DNA from: Bifidobacterium catenulatum PV20-2
GTDB lineage: Bacteria > Actinomycetota > Actinomycetes > Actinomycetales > Bifidobacteriaceae
Assembly: GCF_000800455.1 (NCBI RefSeq)
Contig: NZ_CP007456.1
Coordinates: 62,001-126,000, forward strand
Direction of reading: 5' to 3'
Length of the DNA: 64,000 nt
Position numbers and translations under genes: made by a program. Positions within the stretch are counted from its first letter, which is position 1; each line of letters opens with the position of its first letter. Positions 54,442 through 63,984 of this stretch are shown here, piece by piece. The notes below the pieces were generated by a model. The model had not been told where the DNA came from and searched no databases. It saw nothing but the letters and a program-made list of their open reading frames with translations.

Positions 54442-55298
54442 TGAAGGGTCAAGTCAGCACTCGTACCAAGGTTCTGCATGCACTGATGATTGTCGTTCTG
54501 ACGATGATGCTGCTGCTATTCATCGCACCGTTCATTTTGGTCGTGATCAACGTCTTCAAGACCAAGGCGGACATCAACACCGCTCCGCTAGCACTGATCG
54601 GCAAGCACGGGTTCACCCTGGAGAACTTCCCCAGGGCAATGGACAAGATGAACTTCGTCACCGTGTTCGGCAACTCCGCGATCATCACCATCAGCGCAAC
54701 CATACTGACCATCCTGTTCTCCGCGATGTGCGCATACGTGATCGTGCGCAACCCCTCGTGGAAGTTCGGCGGCATAGTGTTCGCACTCATGGTGGCCTCC
54801 ATGGTCATTCCGTTCCAGGTGCTCATGGTTCCGCTCGTTTCCGTCTACGGCGGTCTGCTTGACGTGTTGAACAGTCGTATCACGCTGATCCTCATGCACA
54901 CCGGCTTCTCGGTTTCCTTGGCGGTGTTCATGTTCCACGGCGCGATCAAGACGAACATTCCGAACGAGCTTGAGGAAGCGGCCAGCATCGACGGCTGCTC
55001 CAAGTGGCGCACCTTCTGGACGATCGTGTTCCCACTGCTCAAGCCGACCGTCGCCACCGTCGCCATCATCGACGCCATGGCGTTCTGGAACGACTACCTG
55101 CTGCCGTCCCTGGTTCTGGGCCGTCGCGAACTGTACACCATTCCGATCGCAACCCAGATCTTCTACGGCACCTACTCCAACGATATCGGCCTGATCATGG
55201 CGGCCCTACTGCTGGCCATGCTGCCGATCCTCATCCTGTACCTGTTCCTGCAGCGCTACATCGTTGAAGGCGTGACCTCCGGCGCAGTCAAGGGCTAA
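54441..55298 (+). CDS. Sugar ABC transporter permease (CUT1, MalG-like)
   Basis: A 285-residue permease, partner of the preceding gene. It starts with HALMIVVLTMMLLLFIAPFILVVINVFK and has the EAA loop IPNELEEAASIDGCSKWRTFWTIVFPLLKP and a C-terminal LFLQRYIVEGVTSGAVKG, all typical of MalG-type subunits. No ATPase follows; a terminator ends the operon 52 bp later. Confidence 0.93.
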   Translation: MKGQVSTRTKVLHALMIVVLTMMLLLFIAPFILVVINVFKTKADINTAPLALIGKHGFTLENFPRAMDKMNFVTVFGNSAIITISATILTILFSAMCAYVIVRNPSWKFGGIVFALMVASMVIPFQVLMVPLVSVYGGLLDVLNSRITLILMHTGFSVSLAVFMFHGAIKTNIPNELEEAASIDGCSKWRTFWTIVFPLLKPTVATVAIIDAMAFWNDYLLPSLVLGRRELYTIPIATQIFYGTYSNDIGLIMAALLLAMLPILILYLFLQRYIVEGVTSGAVKG

Positions 55299-55349
55299 TC
55301 GAACGGTACGGAATCCGCAATCATAACTGAACAGACTCACACAACCGGT

Positions 55350-55384
55350 CCGGATGCGAAGCGATAATCGCATCCGGGCTTTTC
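55350..55384 (+). terminator. Terminator of the sugar ABC operon
   Basis: CCGGATGCGA (55350-55359) pairs with TCGCATCCGG (55368-55377), followed by GCTTTTCTT. Confidence 0.88.
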
Positions 55385-55416
55385 TTATGCGATATCGATT
55401 CTTATGCGATATCGAT
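55383..55416. repeat. Tandem 17-bp direct repeat
   Basis: TCTTATGCGATATCGAT occurs twice back to back (55383-55399 and 55400-55416). Each unit contains the palindrome ATCGAT. It lies in the 331-bp gap before the MFS gene, which otherwise holds only a terminator and probably that gene's promoter. It could be an operator or simple slippage. Confidence 0.7.
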
Positions 55417-55629
55417 ATTGAGATTGCCATCGCATGTTTCTGCTTTCTGACAGGACGTATTGATATGGTTGATTTCGCCGAAAGAATCGCTCGAATGCAC
55501 TGTTGCAGTGCGTCCGGGCGATTTTCATATGTGCTGAATATCGTGTGACATTTCGAAACGAGCAACGAAATAGAAGCAAGAACGAGAAGCGACGATACAA
55601 AACAGGAAAAACAGGAATAGAAACAAGAG

Positions 55630-57231
55630 ATGACTGAAGATAATCAACATAATGCAGGTGAGCAGCAGACTCCAATGCAGCCGCAGCCGCTGCCGGGCCA
55701 GGTGTTCGTGCGCCCCGGTATCGATGACCGTCCCGATTACGAAAAAACGCTGACCGAAGAGACCAAAGCGGCCCTGAAGCGCTTGGCCGTACAGCAGAAT
55801 CCGCGCGTGCCCGAGGCCTCCAACGAACGCCCGGAAGTGCAGCAGACCCGCATCAACACGGAAGGTGGCTCCCCCCTGACCGCGTTTGCTCATCTTGACG
55901 CGGCCGTGCCGAACCTCGAATCGTCGTTCCTCGACCTGCGCGACCCGATGACCGCGCCCGACGGCACCACGCCCACCAAACCGCAGGTGCATCGCCTCAC
56001 CGTCGGCTTCGCGCTTGGCGCGCTGCTGTTCACCGCGCCGATGGCCGCGCTCAACTCCGTGCTCATTCCGCAGACCATCAGCCGTCTTTCCGGCACCAAC
56101 CGCGTCACCGATCTGGCGCTGCTCAGCATCGTCGGCACGCTGCTGACGTTCCTGATGAACGCGTGGATCTCCGTCGGCTCCGACCATTCGTACTGCCCGC
56201 TGGGCCGCCGCACCCCGTGGATCATCGCCGGCACGGTGCTGACCGCCACGTCGGTGGCGATTCTTTCCGCATGCGATTTCATGCCGTTGGTCATCGTGTT
56301 CTGGCTGTTCACGCTGATCGGACATGCGATGGTGTCGATGCCGCTGGCGGCTGCTTTCGGTGAGCGCGTGCCTGACAAGTTCCGTGATCGTGCGGACGCG
56401 TGGCGTGGCGCTGGCCAAGCGTTCGGCCAGGTGTTGGGCATTATCGCGGCCGTTTCGCTTACGTGGGCCGCCGACGATTCCGGTTGGGATGGCACCACGC
56501 GTTTCGCCATGATGGTGTTTGCGTTGTGCCTGGTGGTGGCCGGTGTGGCTACATTGCTGGTGTTGCCGTTTGAGGGTTCCAGCAGCTATTTGCCTCGTGA
56601 GGGTGTGAAGAAGGGCGATTATTTTTCGCAGTATCGTCCGCCGAAGGGCGCTCCGAAGTTCTTCATTGCGTTTGCCGCGCGCATGTTTGCCATCGCAGCC
56701 ACTTCCGGCATTGCGATTTACCAGTGGTATCTTGCGCAGGATGGTTTGGGTGATGTTTCGCAGGTCGCCATGTTTGGTTTGTCCGGAGCGGCTGCGGTTA
56801 TGTCGATGATGGCCGTTGCCGCGTTCGTCGGCTCGCTGTTGGCTGCGTTGCTGCTTGGCCGCATCGCCCGCGCTTTCAAGGATTCCCGTATTCCCGCGAT
56901 TGCCGCCTGCTTGTTGTTTGTGGTTGCCGTGGTGCTTCCGTTGACGCCGATCGATAGAGCGATGGCAGTCGCGCTGTATGCGCTGTTTGCAGGTTTCGCG
57001 TATGTGGTGTATGACGGCGTGAGCCAAGGGCTGAATCTTGCGACGTTGCCGGATGTGCGTTCCGTTGGTCGTTCGTTGGCTGCGTTCAGTTTGGCGAATA
57101 CGTTCGGTTCGTTGATTGGCGCTGTCGTTTGCGCGATTGCGATTGCGGTGACTGGCGAGTATCTGCTGATTTTCGCTGTTGCCGCTGGTTGCATGGCTGT
57201 TGCGGGCGTGCTGACGTTGCTGCTGAAATGA
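55630..57231 (+). CDS. Major facilitator superfamily transporter, probable sugar permease
   Basis: A 533-residue MFS protein with about twelve membrane segments after a 115-residue hydrophilic N-terminal region. The MFS motif between helices 2 and 3 is ISVGSDHSYCPLGRRTPWIIAG, like the GPH/sucrose-type carriers; NSVLIPQTISRLSG lies in helix 1. Its place at the end of the sucrose phosphorylase region suggests sucrose or another disaccharide, as scrT-type MFS genes accompany sucrose phosphorylase in other bifidobacteria. The long polar N-terminus is unusual. A terminator follows. Confidence 0.85.
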   Translation: MTEDNQHNAGEQQTPMQPQPLPGQVFVRPGIDDRPDYEKTLTEETKAALKRLAVQQNPRVPEASNERPEVQQTRINTEGGSPLTAFAHLDAAVPNLESSFLDLRDPMTAPDGTTPTKPQVHRLTVGFALGALLFTAPMAALNSVLIPQTISRLSGTNRVTDLALLSIVGTLLTFLMNAWISVGSDHSYCPLGRRTPWIIAGTVLTATSVAILSACDFMPLVIVFWLFTLIGHAMVSMPLAAAFGERVPDKFRDRADAWRGAGQAFGQVLGIIAAVSLTWAADDSGWDGTTRFAMMVFALCLVVAGVATLLVLPFEGSSSYLPREGVKKGDYFSQYRPPKGAPKFFIAFAARMFAIAATSGIAIYQWYLAQDGLGDVSQVAMFGLSGAAAVMSMMAVAAFVGSLLAALLLGRIARAFKDSRIPAIAACLLFVVAVVLPLTPIDRAMAVALYALFAGFAYVVYDGVSQGLNLATLPDVRSVGRSLAAFSLANTFGSLIGAVVCAIAIAVTGEYLLIFAVAAGCMAVAGVLTLLLK

Positions 57232-57280
57232 TTTGGATGACCTGAGATAATCCGAAAAACGAATATCAAATTCAAAATTG

Positions 57281-57325
57281 CGCGTCCACATAGTGAACCT
57301 TTAGTAGAAAGGGTATGTGGACGCG
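57281..57325 (+). terminator. Terminator downstream of the MFS gene
   Basis: A 12-bp stem, CGCGTCCACATA (57281-57292) with TATGTGGACGCG (57314-57325), followed by a T-rich stretch. Confidence 0.82.
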
Positions 57326-57396
57326 CTTATCTTTACGGCTTAGTTCGAGCGGATCGCCCGCCGAATACAAGACTTTGCGAAAGGAGGTTCGCCACG

Positions 57397-57465
57397 ATGA
57401 ACGGAATGGTTGCACGCGTACTGCTGTCCGCACGAATTATTATTCCGCTTTCGTTGGCGGACTGA
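57397..57465 (+). CDS. Branched-chain amino acid leader peptide (22 residues)
   Basis: A 22-codon frame with an ideal AAGGAGG site 9 bp before its ATG, far better than chance. The peptide contains VARVLLSARIIIPLSL: nine of 22 residues are Val, Leu or Ile, including three consecutive Ile codons. It is followed by a set of competing hairpins ending in a T-run terminator (57481-57562). This is the form of an ilv/leu-type attenuator, where stalling on Ile/Leu/Val codons lets transcription continue into the downstream gene. That gene encodes an MHS-family permease. No database check was possible. Confidence 0.8.
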   Translation: MNGMVARVLLSARIIIPLSLAD

Positions 57466-57480
57466 TTCGAGCAATGCAGC

Positions 57481-57562
57481 TTCAATCCCTCGCCAACGGA
57501 GGCAGGGTTTGAGGCGCGCAAAACACACACGTTGATGGCCCTGCATGCTGCGGGGTCTTTTT
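57481..57562 (+). promoter_or_regulatory. Transcription attenuator with terminator and antiterminator
   Basis: The terminator is GGCCCTGCA (57537-57545) with TGCGGGGTC (57549-57557), then TTTTT. The upstream segment GCAGGG (57502-57507) can instead pair with CCCTGC (57539-57544), blocking the terminator. GCAGGG can itself be masked by CCCTCGCC at 57488-57495. This 1:2, 2:3, 3:4 arrangement follows the leader peptide directly. Confidence 0.75.
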
Positions 57563-57683
57563 GTTGCCGCCCACAAGGCGTAAGGCAACGAAATGAAGAC
57601 TGCAAACAAGAGAATAGAAGAAAGACGTTATCGGCGCATGTTGGGAGCCGGTAACGCGTGACAGACGTAACAGGAGTAATCCA

Positions 57684-59033
57684 ATGAGTGCAGTCGAAGC
57701 AGCCGCTGGCAAAGCGCAGGCAATGGTGCGCGATTCGGTGAAAACCGTGATCGCCGCTTCCATGGTCGGCACCGCCATCGAGTTCTACGACTTTTACGCA
57801 TACGGCACCGCCGCTGCGAACTATTTCCCGAAGGTGTTCTTCGGAGACACCACCAATCCGACCGTCGCGCTGCTGGCCAGTCTGCTGACCTTCGCCATCG
57901 CGTTCATCGCACGCCCGCTTGGATCCTTGGTGTTCGGCCATTTCGGCGATCGTATGGGCCGCAAGACCACGCTGGTGGTTTCGCTGTTGACCATGGGCGT
58001 CGCCACGTTCCTGATCGGCTGCCTGCCGACTTATAGCCAGTGGGGCATTGTGGCTGTCGCCGCGCTGTGCCTGTGCCGTTTCGTGCAGGGCATCGGTCTG
58101 GGCGGCGAATGGTCGGGTGCCGCTTTGGTGGCCACCGAGAACGCTCCGGAAGACAAGCGTGCGCTGTATGGCTCCTTCCCGGAATTGGGCGCTCCGATCG
58201 GTTTCTTCCTGTCGAACGGCACCTACTTCCTGTTGGAAACGTTCAACGATGACGATGCGATGCTGGCATGGGGTTGGCGTGTGCCGTTCCTGCTGTCCGC
58301 AGTGCTGGTGATCGTCGGTCTTGTGGTGCGCGTGCAGATGGAGGAGACTCCGATCTTCCGCATGGCCCAGGAACAGAAGAAGGTCGTCAAGTCTCCGCTG
58401 ACCGAAGTGTTCAAGAAGAGCTGGAGGGAAGTCATCCAAGCCACGTTCCTGGTGGCCGTCACCTACACGCTGTTCTACACGCTGGCAACCTGGTCCCTCG
58501 CTTGGGGCACCAAGACCGTCGAGCAGGGTGGCGGCAACCTTGGTTTCACCAATCGTGAATACCTGCTCATGCTGATGCTCGCCATCTGCGTATTCGCCGC
58601 TTTCATCGTCATTTCCTGCGTGAACGCCGATAAATTCGGCCGCAAGCGCGTGATCGTCATCTCGTCCTGCTGTCTCGTGGCATTCGCTCTGCTCTTCCCG
58701 TTCCTGCTTGATCCGGCGGTCGTCGGCCAGCGCAACTTCGCTGCCAGCCTGCTGTTCCTGTGCGTCGGCTTTGCACTGATGGGCACCGCTTTCGGTCCGA
58801 TCGGCGCGTTCCTTCCGGAACTGTTCGACGCCAACGTGCGTTACTCCGGATCCGGCATCGGCTACAACCTGGCAGCCATCGTCGGCGCGGCATTCGTGCC
58901 GACCATTGCCACTTGGCTGTCGCATCATTGGGGCGTCCACTCTGTCGGTCTGTACCTCGGCGTGATGGCCGTGTGCTGCCTTGTCGCGGTGCTGAGCTGC
59001 AAGGAGACTAGGGATGTTGATTTCACCAAGTGA
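57684..59033 (+). CDS. MHS-family MFS permease under branched-chain attenuator control
   Basis: A 449-residue metabolite:H+ symporter-type carrier with about twelve membrane segments. Family marks are AASMVGTAIEFYDFYAYGTAA in helix 1, FGHFGDRMGRKTTLVVSLLTMG between helices 2 and 3, and RFVQGIGLGGEWSGAALVATENAP in helix 4. MHS carriers move betaine, proline, shikimate or dicarboxylates, so sequence alone does not give the substrate. The upstream branched-chain attenuator and the ilvC gene downstream suggest a branched-chain amino acid, its oxo acid or another precursor. AGGAG precedes the ATG. Confidence 0.88.
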   Translation: MSAVEAAAGKAQAMVRDSVKTVIAASMVGTAIEFYDFYAYGTAAANYFPKVFFGDTTNPTVALLASLLTFAIAFIARPLGSLVFGHFGDRMGRKTTLVVSLLTMGVATFLIGCLPTYSQWGIVAVAALCLCRFVQGIGLGGEWSGAALVATENAPEDKRALYGSFPELGAPIGFFLSNGTYFLLETFNDDDAMLAWGWRVPFLLSAVLVIVGLVVRVQMEETPIFRMAQEQKKVVKSPLTEVFKKSWREVIQATFLVAVTYTLFYTLATWSLAWGTKTVEQGGGNLGFTNREYLLMLMLAICVFAAFIVISCVNADKFGRKRVIVISSCCLVAFALLFPFLLDPAVVGQRNFAASLLFLCVGFALMGTAFGPIGAFLPELFDANVRYSGSGIGYNLAAIVGAAFVPTIATWLSHHWGVHSVGLYLGVMAVCCLVAVLSCKETRDVDFTK

Positions 59034-59189
59034 CCAATCGCCAAGTGCCGTTTAACCGGCTATTCAGCGACGTGTCAAGATGACATCGACGCGTAAGCCT
59101 TATTAAAACGTTTGACGCGAATATAACCACTATGTGAACGTCAGCAAGCAACATAAAGAAAGCGGGACTAAAACAGTTCCGCAGGAGAG

Positions 59190-59248
59190 GCGGGGTGGTT
59201 CCTCGGACACAATCCGGGGGGAGTAACCTCCTAGGAACCATCGCCCGC
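59190..59248 (+). promoter_or_regulatory. Structured leader upstream of ilvC (three-way junction)
   Basis: GCGGGGTGGTTCCT (59190-59203) pairs with AGGAACCATCGCCCGC (59233-59248) with one bulge. Inside are two small hairpins, CGG/CCG (59204-59216) and GGGGG/CCTCC (59217-59231). The 95 bp after it lead to the ilvC start. The rest of the 309-bp gap holds the likely promoter. It does not match a riboswitch I know and may be a new cis-regulatory RNA. Confidence 0.55.
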
Positions 59249-59342
59249 TGTGAACAACCGAAACAAGAATTAAATATCGCGAGTTTGTTCGGGAATGCAA
59301 GTCCCGAATCGCTATAAAAAGAAAAATAAAGGAGCGCCTATT

Positions 59343-60395
59343 ATGGCAGCAACTATCTGGTACGAGAAGGACGCCGATCTGTCCGTGTTCGATGGCAAGA
59401 AGGTGGCCATCCTCGGTTACGGTTCCCAGGGTCACGCCCACGCGCTGAACCTGCGCGATTCCGGTGTGGATGTCGTCGTCGGCCTGCGTCCTACCTCTAA
59501 GTCCGTGGAATACGCCAAGGAGCAGGGCCTCGAGGTTAAGCCTGTTGCCGAGGCCGTTGCCGAAGCCGACGTTGTGATGATCCTGCTGCCTGACCAGTAC
59601 CAGGCCGCCGTGTACAAGAAGGACGTTGAGCCGAACCTGAAGCCGGGCGCTGCTCTGGCTTTCGCTCACGGCTTCAACATCCACTACGGCTACATCAAGC
59701 CGTCCGAGGATCATCCGGTGTTCATGGTCGCCCCGAAGGGCCCGGGCCACATCGTGCGTCGTGAGTATGCCGCCGGCCGTGGTGTTCCGGTCGTCGTGGC
59801 TGTGGAGCAGGATCCGGATGGCAAGACCTGGCCGCTGTGCCTGGCTTACGCCAAGGCTCTGGGCGCTCTGCGTGCAGGCGCCATCAAGACCACCTTCACC
59901 GAGGAGACCGAGACCGATCTGTTCGGCGAGCAGGACGTGCTCATGGGTGGCATCAACCACCTGTGCGATATGGGCTTCGATGTGCTGACCGAGGCTGGCT
60001 ACCAGCCGGAGATCGCCTACTTCGAGGTGTTCCACGAGCTGAAGATGCTGGTGGATCTGGCCAACGAGGGTGGCCTGAACAAGGCTCGCTGGAGCTGCTC
60101 CGACACCGCTCAGTACGGCGATTACACCTCCACCGTCATCACTGAAGAGACCAAGAAGCGCATGCAGTACCAGCTCAAGCGCATTCAGGATGGCTCCTTC
60201 GCCAAGGAGTTCATGGATGATCAGGCCGCTGGCGCTCCGAAGTTCAAGGAGCTGCAGGAAGAGTACAGCCACCCGCACCTGGAGACCGTTGGTCCGAAGC
60301 TGCGCGCTATGTTCTCTTGGAACAACCAGACGGACGCCGATGCTGATATGGCCGAGTCCTTCAACGGCAAGATCGCTCGTACCCAGGTTCAGTGA
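59343..60395 (+). CDS. ilvC: Ketol-acid reductoisomerase (first copy)
   Basis: A 350-residue class I enzyme of isoleucine, valine and leucine synthesis, turning acetolactate and acetohydroxybutyrate into dihydroxy acids with NAD(P)H. The Rossmann motif is [21 protein letters not shown], followed by GLRPTSKS. The catalytic region is [13 protein letters not shown], then [15 protein letters not shown] and the C-terminal domain from about 190. The ATG at 59343 follows AAGGAG. A terminator lies at 60435. A second, very similar copy faces it 456 bp away. Confidence 0.96.
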   Translation: MAATIWYEKDADLSVFDGKKVAILGYGSQGHAHALNLRDSGVDVVVGLRPTSKSVEYAKEQGLEVKPVAEAVAEADVVMILLPDQYQAAVYKKDVEPNLKPGAALAFAHGFNIHYGYIKPSEDHPVFMVAPKGPGHIVRREYAAGRGVPVVVAVEQDPDGKTWPLCLAYAKALGALRAGAIKTTFTEETETDLFGEQDVLMGGINHLCDMGFDVLTEAGYQPEIAYFEVFHELKMLVDLANEGGLNKARWSCSDTAQYGDYTSTVITEETKKRMQYQLKRIQDGSFAKEFMDDQAAGAPKFKELQEEYSHPHLETVGPKLRAMFSWNNQTDADADMAESFNGKIARTQVQ

Positions 60396-60434
60396 TTTCG
60401 CCTGATTTCGAGCTGAGAGCCGGAATCTGAAGTT

Positions 60435-60470
60435 AAGACCGTCGCCCGATTCGTTCGGACGGCGGTCTTT
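60435..60470 (+). terminator. Terminator of the first ilvC
   Basis: AAGACCGTCGCCCGA pairs with TTCGGACGGCGGTCTT with two mismatches, followed by TTTTGC. Confidence 0.85.
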
Positions 60471-60768
60471 TGCGTTGTGTTGGCTCCTTTTGCCGCGCTG
60501 ACAGGTGTTCGGCGCGATGAATCGGGTTTTTCGTGTATGGGGGTATGGTTTCTTCTGGTTTCTGTCGATTCGGTGCCCCCTTTCCTGTGTTGGCTGGTGA
60601 TTGGTGGTGAGGATCGCATTTTTTCGAGTACGGGGTTATTCGTTGGAACCGTGGTTCTGGAATCTCGGAACCTTGAAACCTCAAAACCGTGAAATCCTCT
60701 GAAAATAGAGGAAGACCGACACCCACAAACGGGCGACGGCCTTCCATTGGTAATTGAGGCTTGCGATC

Positions 60769-60837
60769 CGGTCCATCGGGACCAATTGACCGGATTCCGA
60801 TGGACCGAGGCCGCTTGATCGGAATCCCGATCAAGCG
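60769..60837 (-). other. Two adjacent hairpins downstream of the second ilvC
   Basis: CGGTCCATCGG (60769-60779) pairs with CCGATGGACCG (60797-60807); CGCTTGATCGG (60812-60822) pairs with CCGATCAAGCG (60827-60837). Neither has a T run. They lie just past the minus-strand ilvC stop and may protect or end its mRNA. Nothing else is recognised between the two ilvC genes. Confidence 0.6.
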
Positions 60838-60851
60838 AAGCCCTAAGTCAC

Positions 60852-61892
60852 TCAGCCACGGGCGATCTTGCCGGTGAAGGTGGCCATATCAGCATCGTCA
60901 TCCTTGCCGTTGTTCCAGGAGAACATGGCGCGCAGCTTCGGGCCGACGGTCTCGATGCGCACGTTGCCGTACTCTTCCTGCAGCTGCTTGAACTTCGGAG
61001 CGCCAGCGTCCTGATCATCGATGAACTCCTTGGCGAAGGAGCCGTCCTGGATGCGCTTCAGGTGGTACTGCATGCGCTCACGCACGTGCTCGTCGATGCA
61101 GGTGTTGGTGTAGTCGCCGTACTGAGCGGTGTCGGAGCAGGACCAACGGGCCTTGTTCAGACCGCCCTCGTTCATGAGGTCGACGAGCATCTTCAACTCG
61201 TGGCAGACCTCGAAGTAGGCGATCTCCGGCTGGTAACCGGCGTCGGTGAGGACTTCGAAGCCCATTTCAACGAGCTTGTTCACGCCGCCCATGAGCACAT
61301 TCTGCTCGCCGAACAGATCGGTTTCGGTCTCCTCGGTGAAGGTGGTCTTGATGGCACCTGCGCGCAGGGCACCCAGAGCCTTGGCGTAAGCCAGAGTGAT
61401 GTCCCAAGCATCGCCGCGCGGATCCTGCTCCACGGCCACGACAACCGGAACACCACGGCCATTGGCGTACTCACGACGCACGATGTGGCCCGGGCCCTTC
61501 GGAGCGACCATGAAGATCGGGTGATCCTCGGACGGCTTGATGTAGCCGTAGTGGATGTTGAAGCCGTGAGCGAATGCAACCGCTGCGCCCGGCTTGATGT
61601 TCGGCTCGATGTCATTGGCCCAGATGGTGCGCTGGTACTGATCCGGAGCCAGGATCATGATGATGTCGGCCTCAGCTGCGGCTTCCGGAACGGACTTGAC
61701 TTCCAGACCCTGCTCCTTGGCATGCTCAACGGACTTGGAGGTCGGACGCAGGCCAACGACGACGTCCACACCGGAATCGCGCAGGTTCAGCGCGTGGGCG
61801 TGACCCTGGGAACCGTAACCGATGATGGCAACCTTCTTGCCTTCGAGGACCGAGAGATCGCCGTCGTTCTCGTACCAGATTTGTGCAGCCAT
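60852..61892 (-). CDS. ilvC: Ketol-acid reductoisomerase (second copy)
   Basis: A 346-residue paralogue of the first ilvC, on the opposite strand. The Rossmann motif [21 protein letters not shown] and the catalytic segments [13 protein letters not shown] and [15 protein letters not shown] are intact. Differences cluster in the N-domain ([20 protein letters not shown]) and the C-terminus. The start at 61892 is taken from family alignment with AAAGGAG upstream; a GTG four codons earlier is possible. Having two active-looking copies suggests separate regulation, since only the first has the structured leader. Confidence 0.95.
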   Translation of the reverse strand: MAAQIWYENDGDLSVLEGKKVAIIGYGSQGHAHALNLRDSGVDVVVGLRPTSKSVEHAKEQGLEVKSVPEAAAEADIIMILAPDQYQRTIWANDIEPNIKPGAAVAFAHGFNIHYGYIKPSEDHPIFMVAPKGPGHIVRREYANGRGVPVVVAVEQDPRGDAWDITLAYAKALGALRAGAIKTTFTEETETDLFGEQNVLMGGVNKLVEMGFEVLTDAGYQPEIAYFEVCHELKMLVDLMNEGGLNKARWSCSDTAQYGDYTNTCIDEHVRERMQYHLKRIQDGSFAKEFIDDQDAGAPKFKQLQEEYGNVRIETVGPKLRAMFSWNNGKDDDADMATFTGKIARG

Positions 61893-62166
61893 TGTGATTG
61901 GCACTCCTTTTTATGTAGTGGGGTGAACGCCTTCCGGCGCTCGGGTTTCTACCATTCGCAGATGAATTCGCGTGTTTTCATGCATGGATTTTGTCCTGCA
62001 AACTGGGGTCTATCCTACCGGAGCCTTCATCTTGCAGCGTGTCTGGTCCACAAAGTGAGCCGCGAAACCGTAAAAATCCGTCGCGGCAACGGCAAGTTTC
62101 ATGTATTTTGACGGGAAGGCGGCATAGGATACAACGCGTAGGGATTTTTGATTAGGAAGAGATGTC

Positions 62167-63984
62167 ATGGTCACTGCGACTGGTCCTGCGCCCGGATCTG
62201 AAATGACGGCGGCAATCGGCGATATTGAGGACCGTAGCACGGCAGGAGTTCTGCACGTCGCCGCGATTTTCGCTTCGCACATGGTATTGCAGCGCAACAA
62301 ACCCATCGCCGTGTTCGGCGCGTTGGATGCCGATTGCGCTGGACTTGAAGTTTTGGCGGAAATACGCGATTTCGATGGTTCCGTGATTGTGCAGGCGCAT
62401 GCGTACGCCTCCAAAGAGATCAAGAACAGCCTGTCTCCGTGGCGCGTTATGCTGCCCGCGCAGCCTGAAGGCGGACCCTACACGTTGCGCGTCACCGCAG
62501 GCAACGATTTCATCGAATATTACGACGTTCTTATCGGCGAAGTATGGATGGCCGGCGGCCAAAGCAATATGGAACTCGAATTGCGTAACAGCGAAAACGC
62601 TGAGGAAGCCCTCGAAAACTGCGCCGATCCGCTCCTTCGTTTCTACAATGTGCCAAAAACCGGTGTGATCAATCGCAACGCCGAACATGCGGCAAGCTGG
62701 CAGGAATCATCGCCGGAAAACAGTGGCGTTATGAGCGCGGTAGCCTACTATTTCGCTCGAAAACTGCGTAACGAACTCGATTCCGATCTTCCGATCGGCA
62801 TTATCGACTGTTATATCGGGGGTACGTCGATCAGTTGTTGGATGAGCGAAGATGCGCTGAATTCCAGCGAATCCGGGCGTGGCTATCTTGCGCGCTACGA
62901 GCAGGCGGTCGCAGGTAAGACGCAGGAACAATTCGATTTGGAGTATAGCGAATGGCAGTCGCGTTCTGATACGTGGAATGCGTCGATTGCTGCAGCTCGT
63001 GAAGCCGATCCTGATGTGACGTGGGATACGCTGACCCAACAGTACGGCGAATGCCCGTGGCCGCCGCCGATGACGCCGACCTCGCAGTGGCGTCCGACTG
63101 GTCCGTTCCATGCCATGCTGGAGCGTATCGTGCCCTATTCCTTGGCTGGATTCCTGTGGTATCAGGGCGAGGAAGACGAGCCGTATTGCGGATCCTACCG
63201 TGAGTTGCTGGGCATGATGATTGGTGAATGGCGTGCGCTGTGGAGCGAGAATCTGCCGTTCCTGATCGTGCAGCTGCCGCAGTGGATCGACAAGAAGGTC
63301 GACGAGGGCGAAGGCGATCCGATGCTGTGGCCGGTGCTGCGTGAGGCCCAGTGGGATGCCGCACAGTCCATCGACAACGTGTTCGCCATCTGCACCATGG
63401 ATTGCGGTGAATACAACAACATTCACCCGGTTGATAAGCGCACGCCCGGCGAGCGTCTCGGCAATTGTGCGCTTCACCAAGTGTATGGTATGAGCCGTAT
63501 TCCGGTGTATGGTCCGACTGTGCTGGGCTTCCGCTGCGACGAAGGCGGTCGCGTGCGTCTGTTCTTCCGGTATGCGCACGGCCTGCATTTCAGCGGTACT
63601 ACGCCCGACAGTTATGGTGATAAGTTCGACAAGAGCCTGCCTTCGTTGGTACGACTGCCGGAACGTTCCGGTTTCGAGCTTGCCGGCGCTGATGGTGTGT
63701 TCCATCCGGCCACTGCTGCGATTTTCGTGGATTGCGATATTGACGATTTGATCAACGCGAAGGTCAATGTGGTTGACTATAACGCTACGGAGTTCGGTAT
63801 TCCGATTAACAGTCGCAGTATCGGCACGATTACGTTGGCCACGCCGGAAGTGCCAGCGCCGGTGATGATGCGCTACGCGTGGCGCAGTTGGGGGCCTGCA
63901 CCGTTGGTTAATGACAATGATCTGCCCGCTCACCCATTCAAGCTAGACCTGACCGATCACACCGACTCTGATCACGCTGAATAA
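62167..63984 (+). CDS. SGNH-hydrolase family acetylesterase (sialate O-acetylesterase-like)
   Basis: A 605-residue esterase that likely removes acetyl groups from sialic acid or plant polysaccharides. The N-terminal part (about 28-115) is a beta domain with FASHMVLQRNKPIAVFG, typical of the family. The catalytic Ser lies in GEVWMAGGQSNMELEL and the DxxH-type His in NNIHPVDKRTPGERLG. GIIDCYIGGTSISCWMS and LAGFLWYQGEEDEPY are further family blocks. No signal peptide is visible, so it should act inside the cell on imported sugars. GGAAGAG precedes the ATG. The acetylated substrate is not decided by sequence. Confidence 0.9.
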   Translation: MVTATGPAPGSEMTAAIGDIEDRSTAGVLHVAAIFASHMVLQRNKPIAVFGALDADCAGLEVLAEIRDFDGSVIVQAHAYASKEIKNSLSPWRVMLPAQPEGGPYTLRVTAGNDFIEYYDVLIGEVWMAGGQSNMELELRNSENAEEALENCADPLLRFYNVPKTGVINRNAEHAASWQESSPENSGVMSAVAYYFARKLRNELDSDLPIGIIDCYIGGTSISCWMSEDALNSSESGRGYLARYEQAVAGKTQEQFDLEYSEWQSRSDTWNASIAAAREADPDVTWDTLTQQYGECPWPPPMTPTSQWRPTGPFHAMLERIVPYSLAGFLWYQGEEDEPYCGSYRELLGMMIGEWRALWSENLPFLIVQLPQWIDKKVDEGEGDPMLWPVLREAQWDAAQSIDNVFAICTMDCGEYNNIHPVDKRTPGERLGNCALHQVYGMSRIPVYGPTVLGFRCDEGGRVRLFFRYAHGLHFSGTTPDSYGDKFDKSLPSLVRLPERSGFELAGADGVFHPATAAIFVDCDIDDLINAKVNVVDYNATEFGIPINSRSIGTITLATPEVPAPVMMRYAWRSWGPAPLVNDNDLPAHPFKLDLTDHTDSDHAE

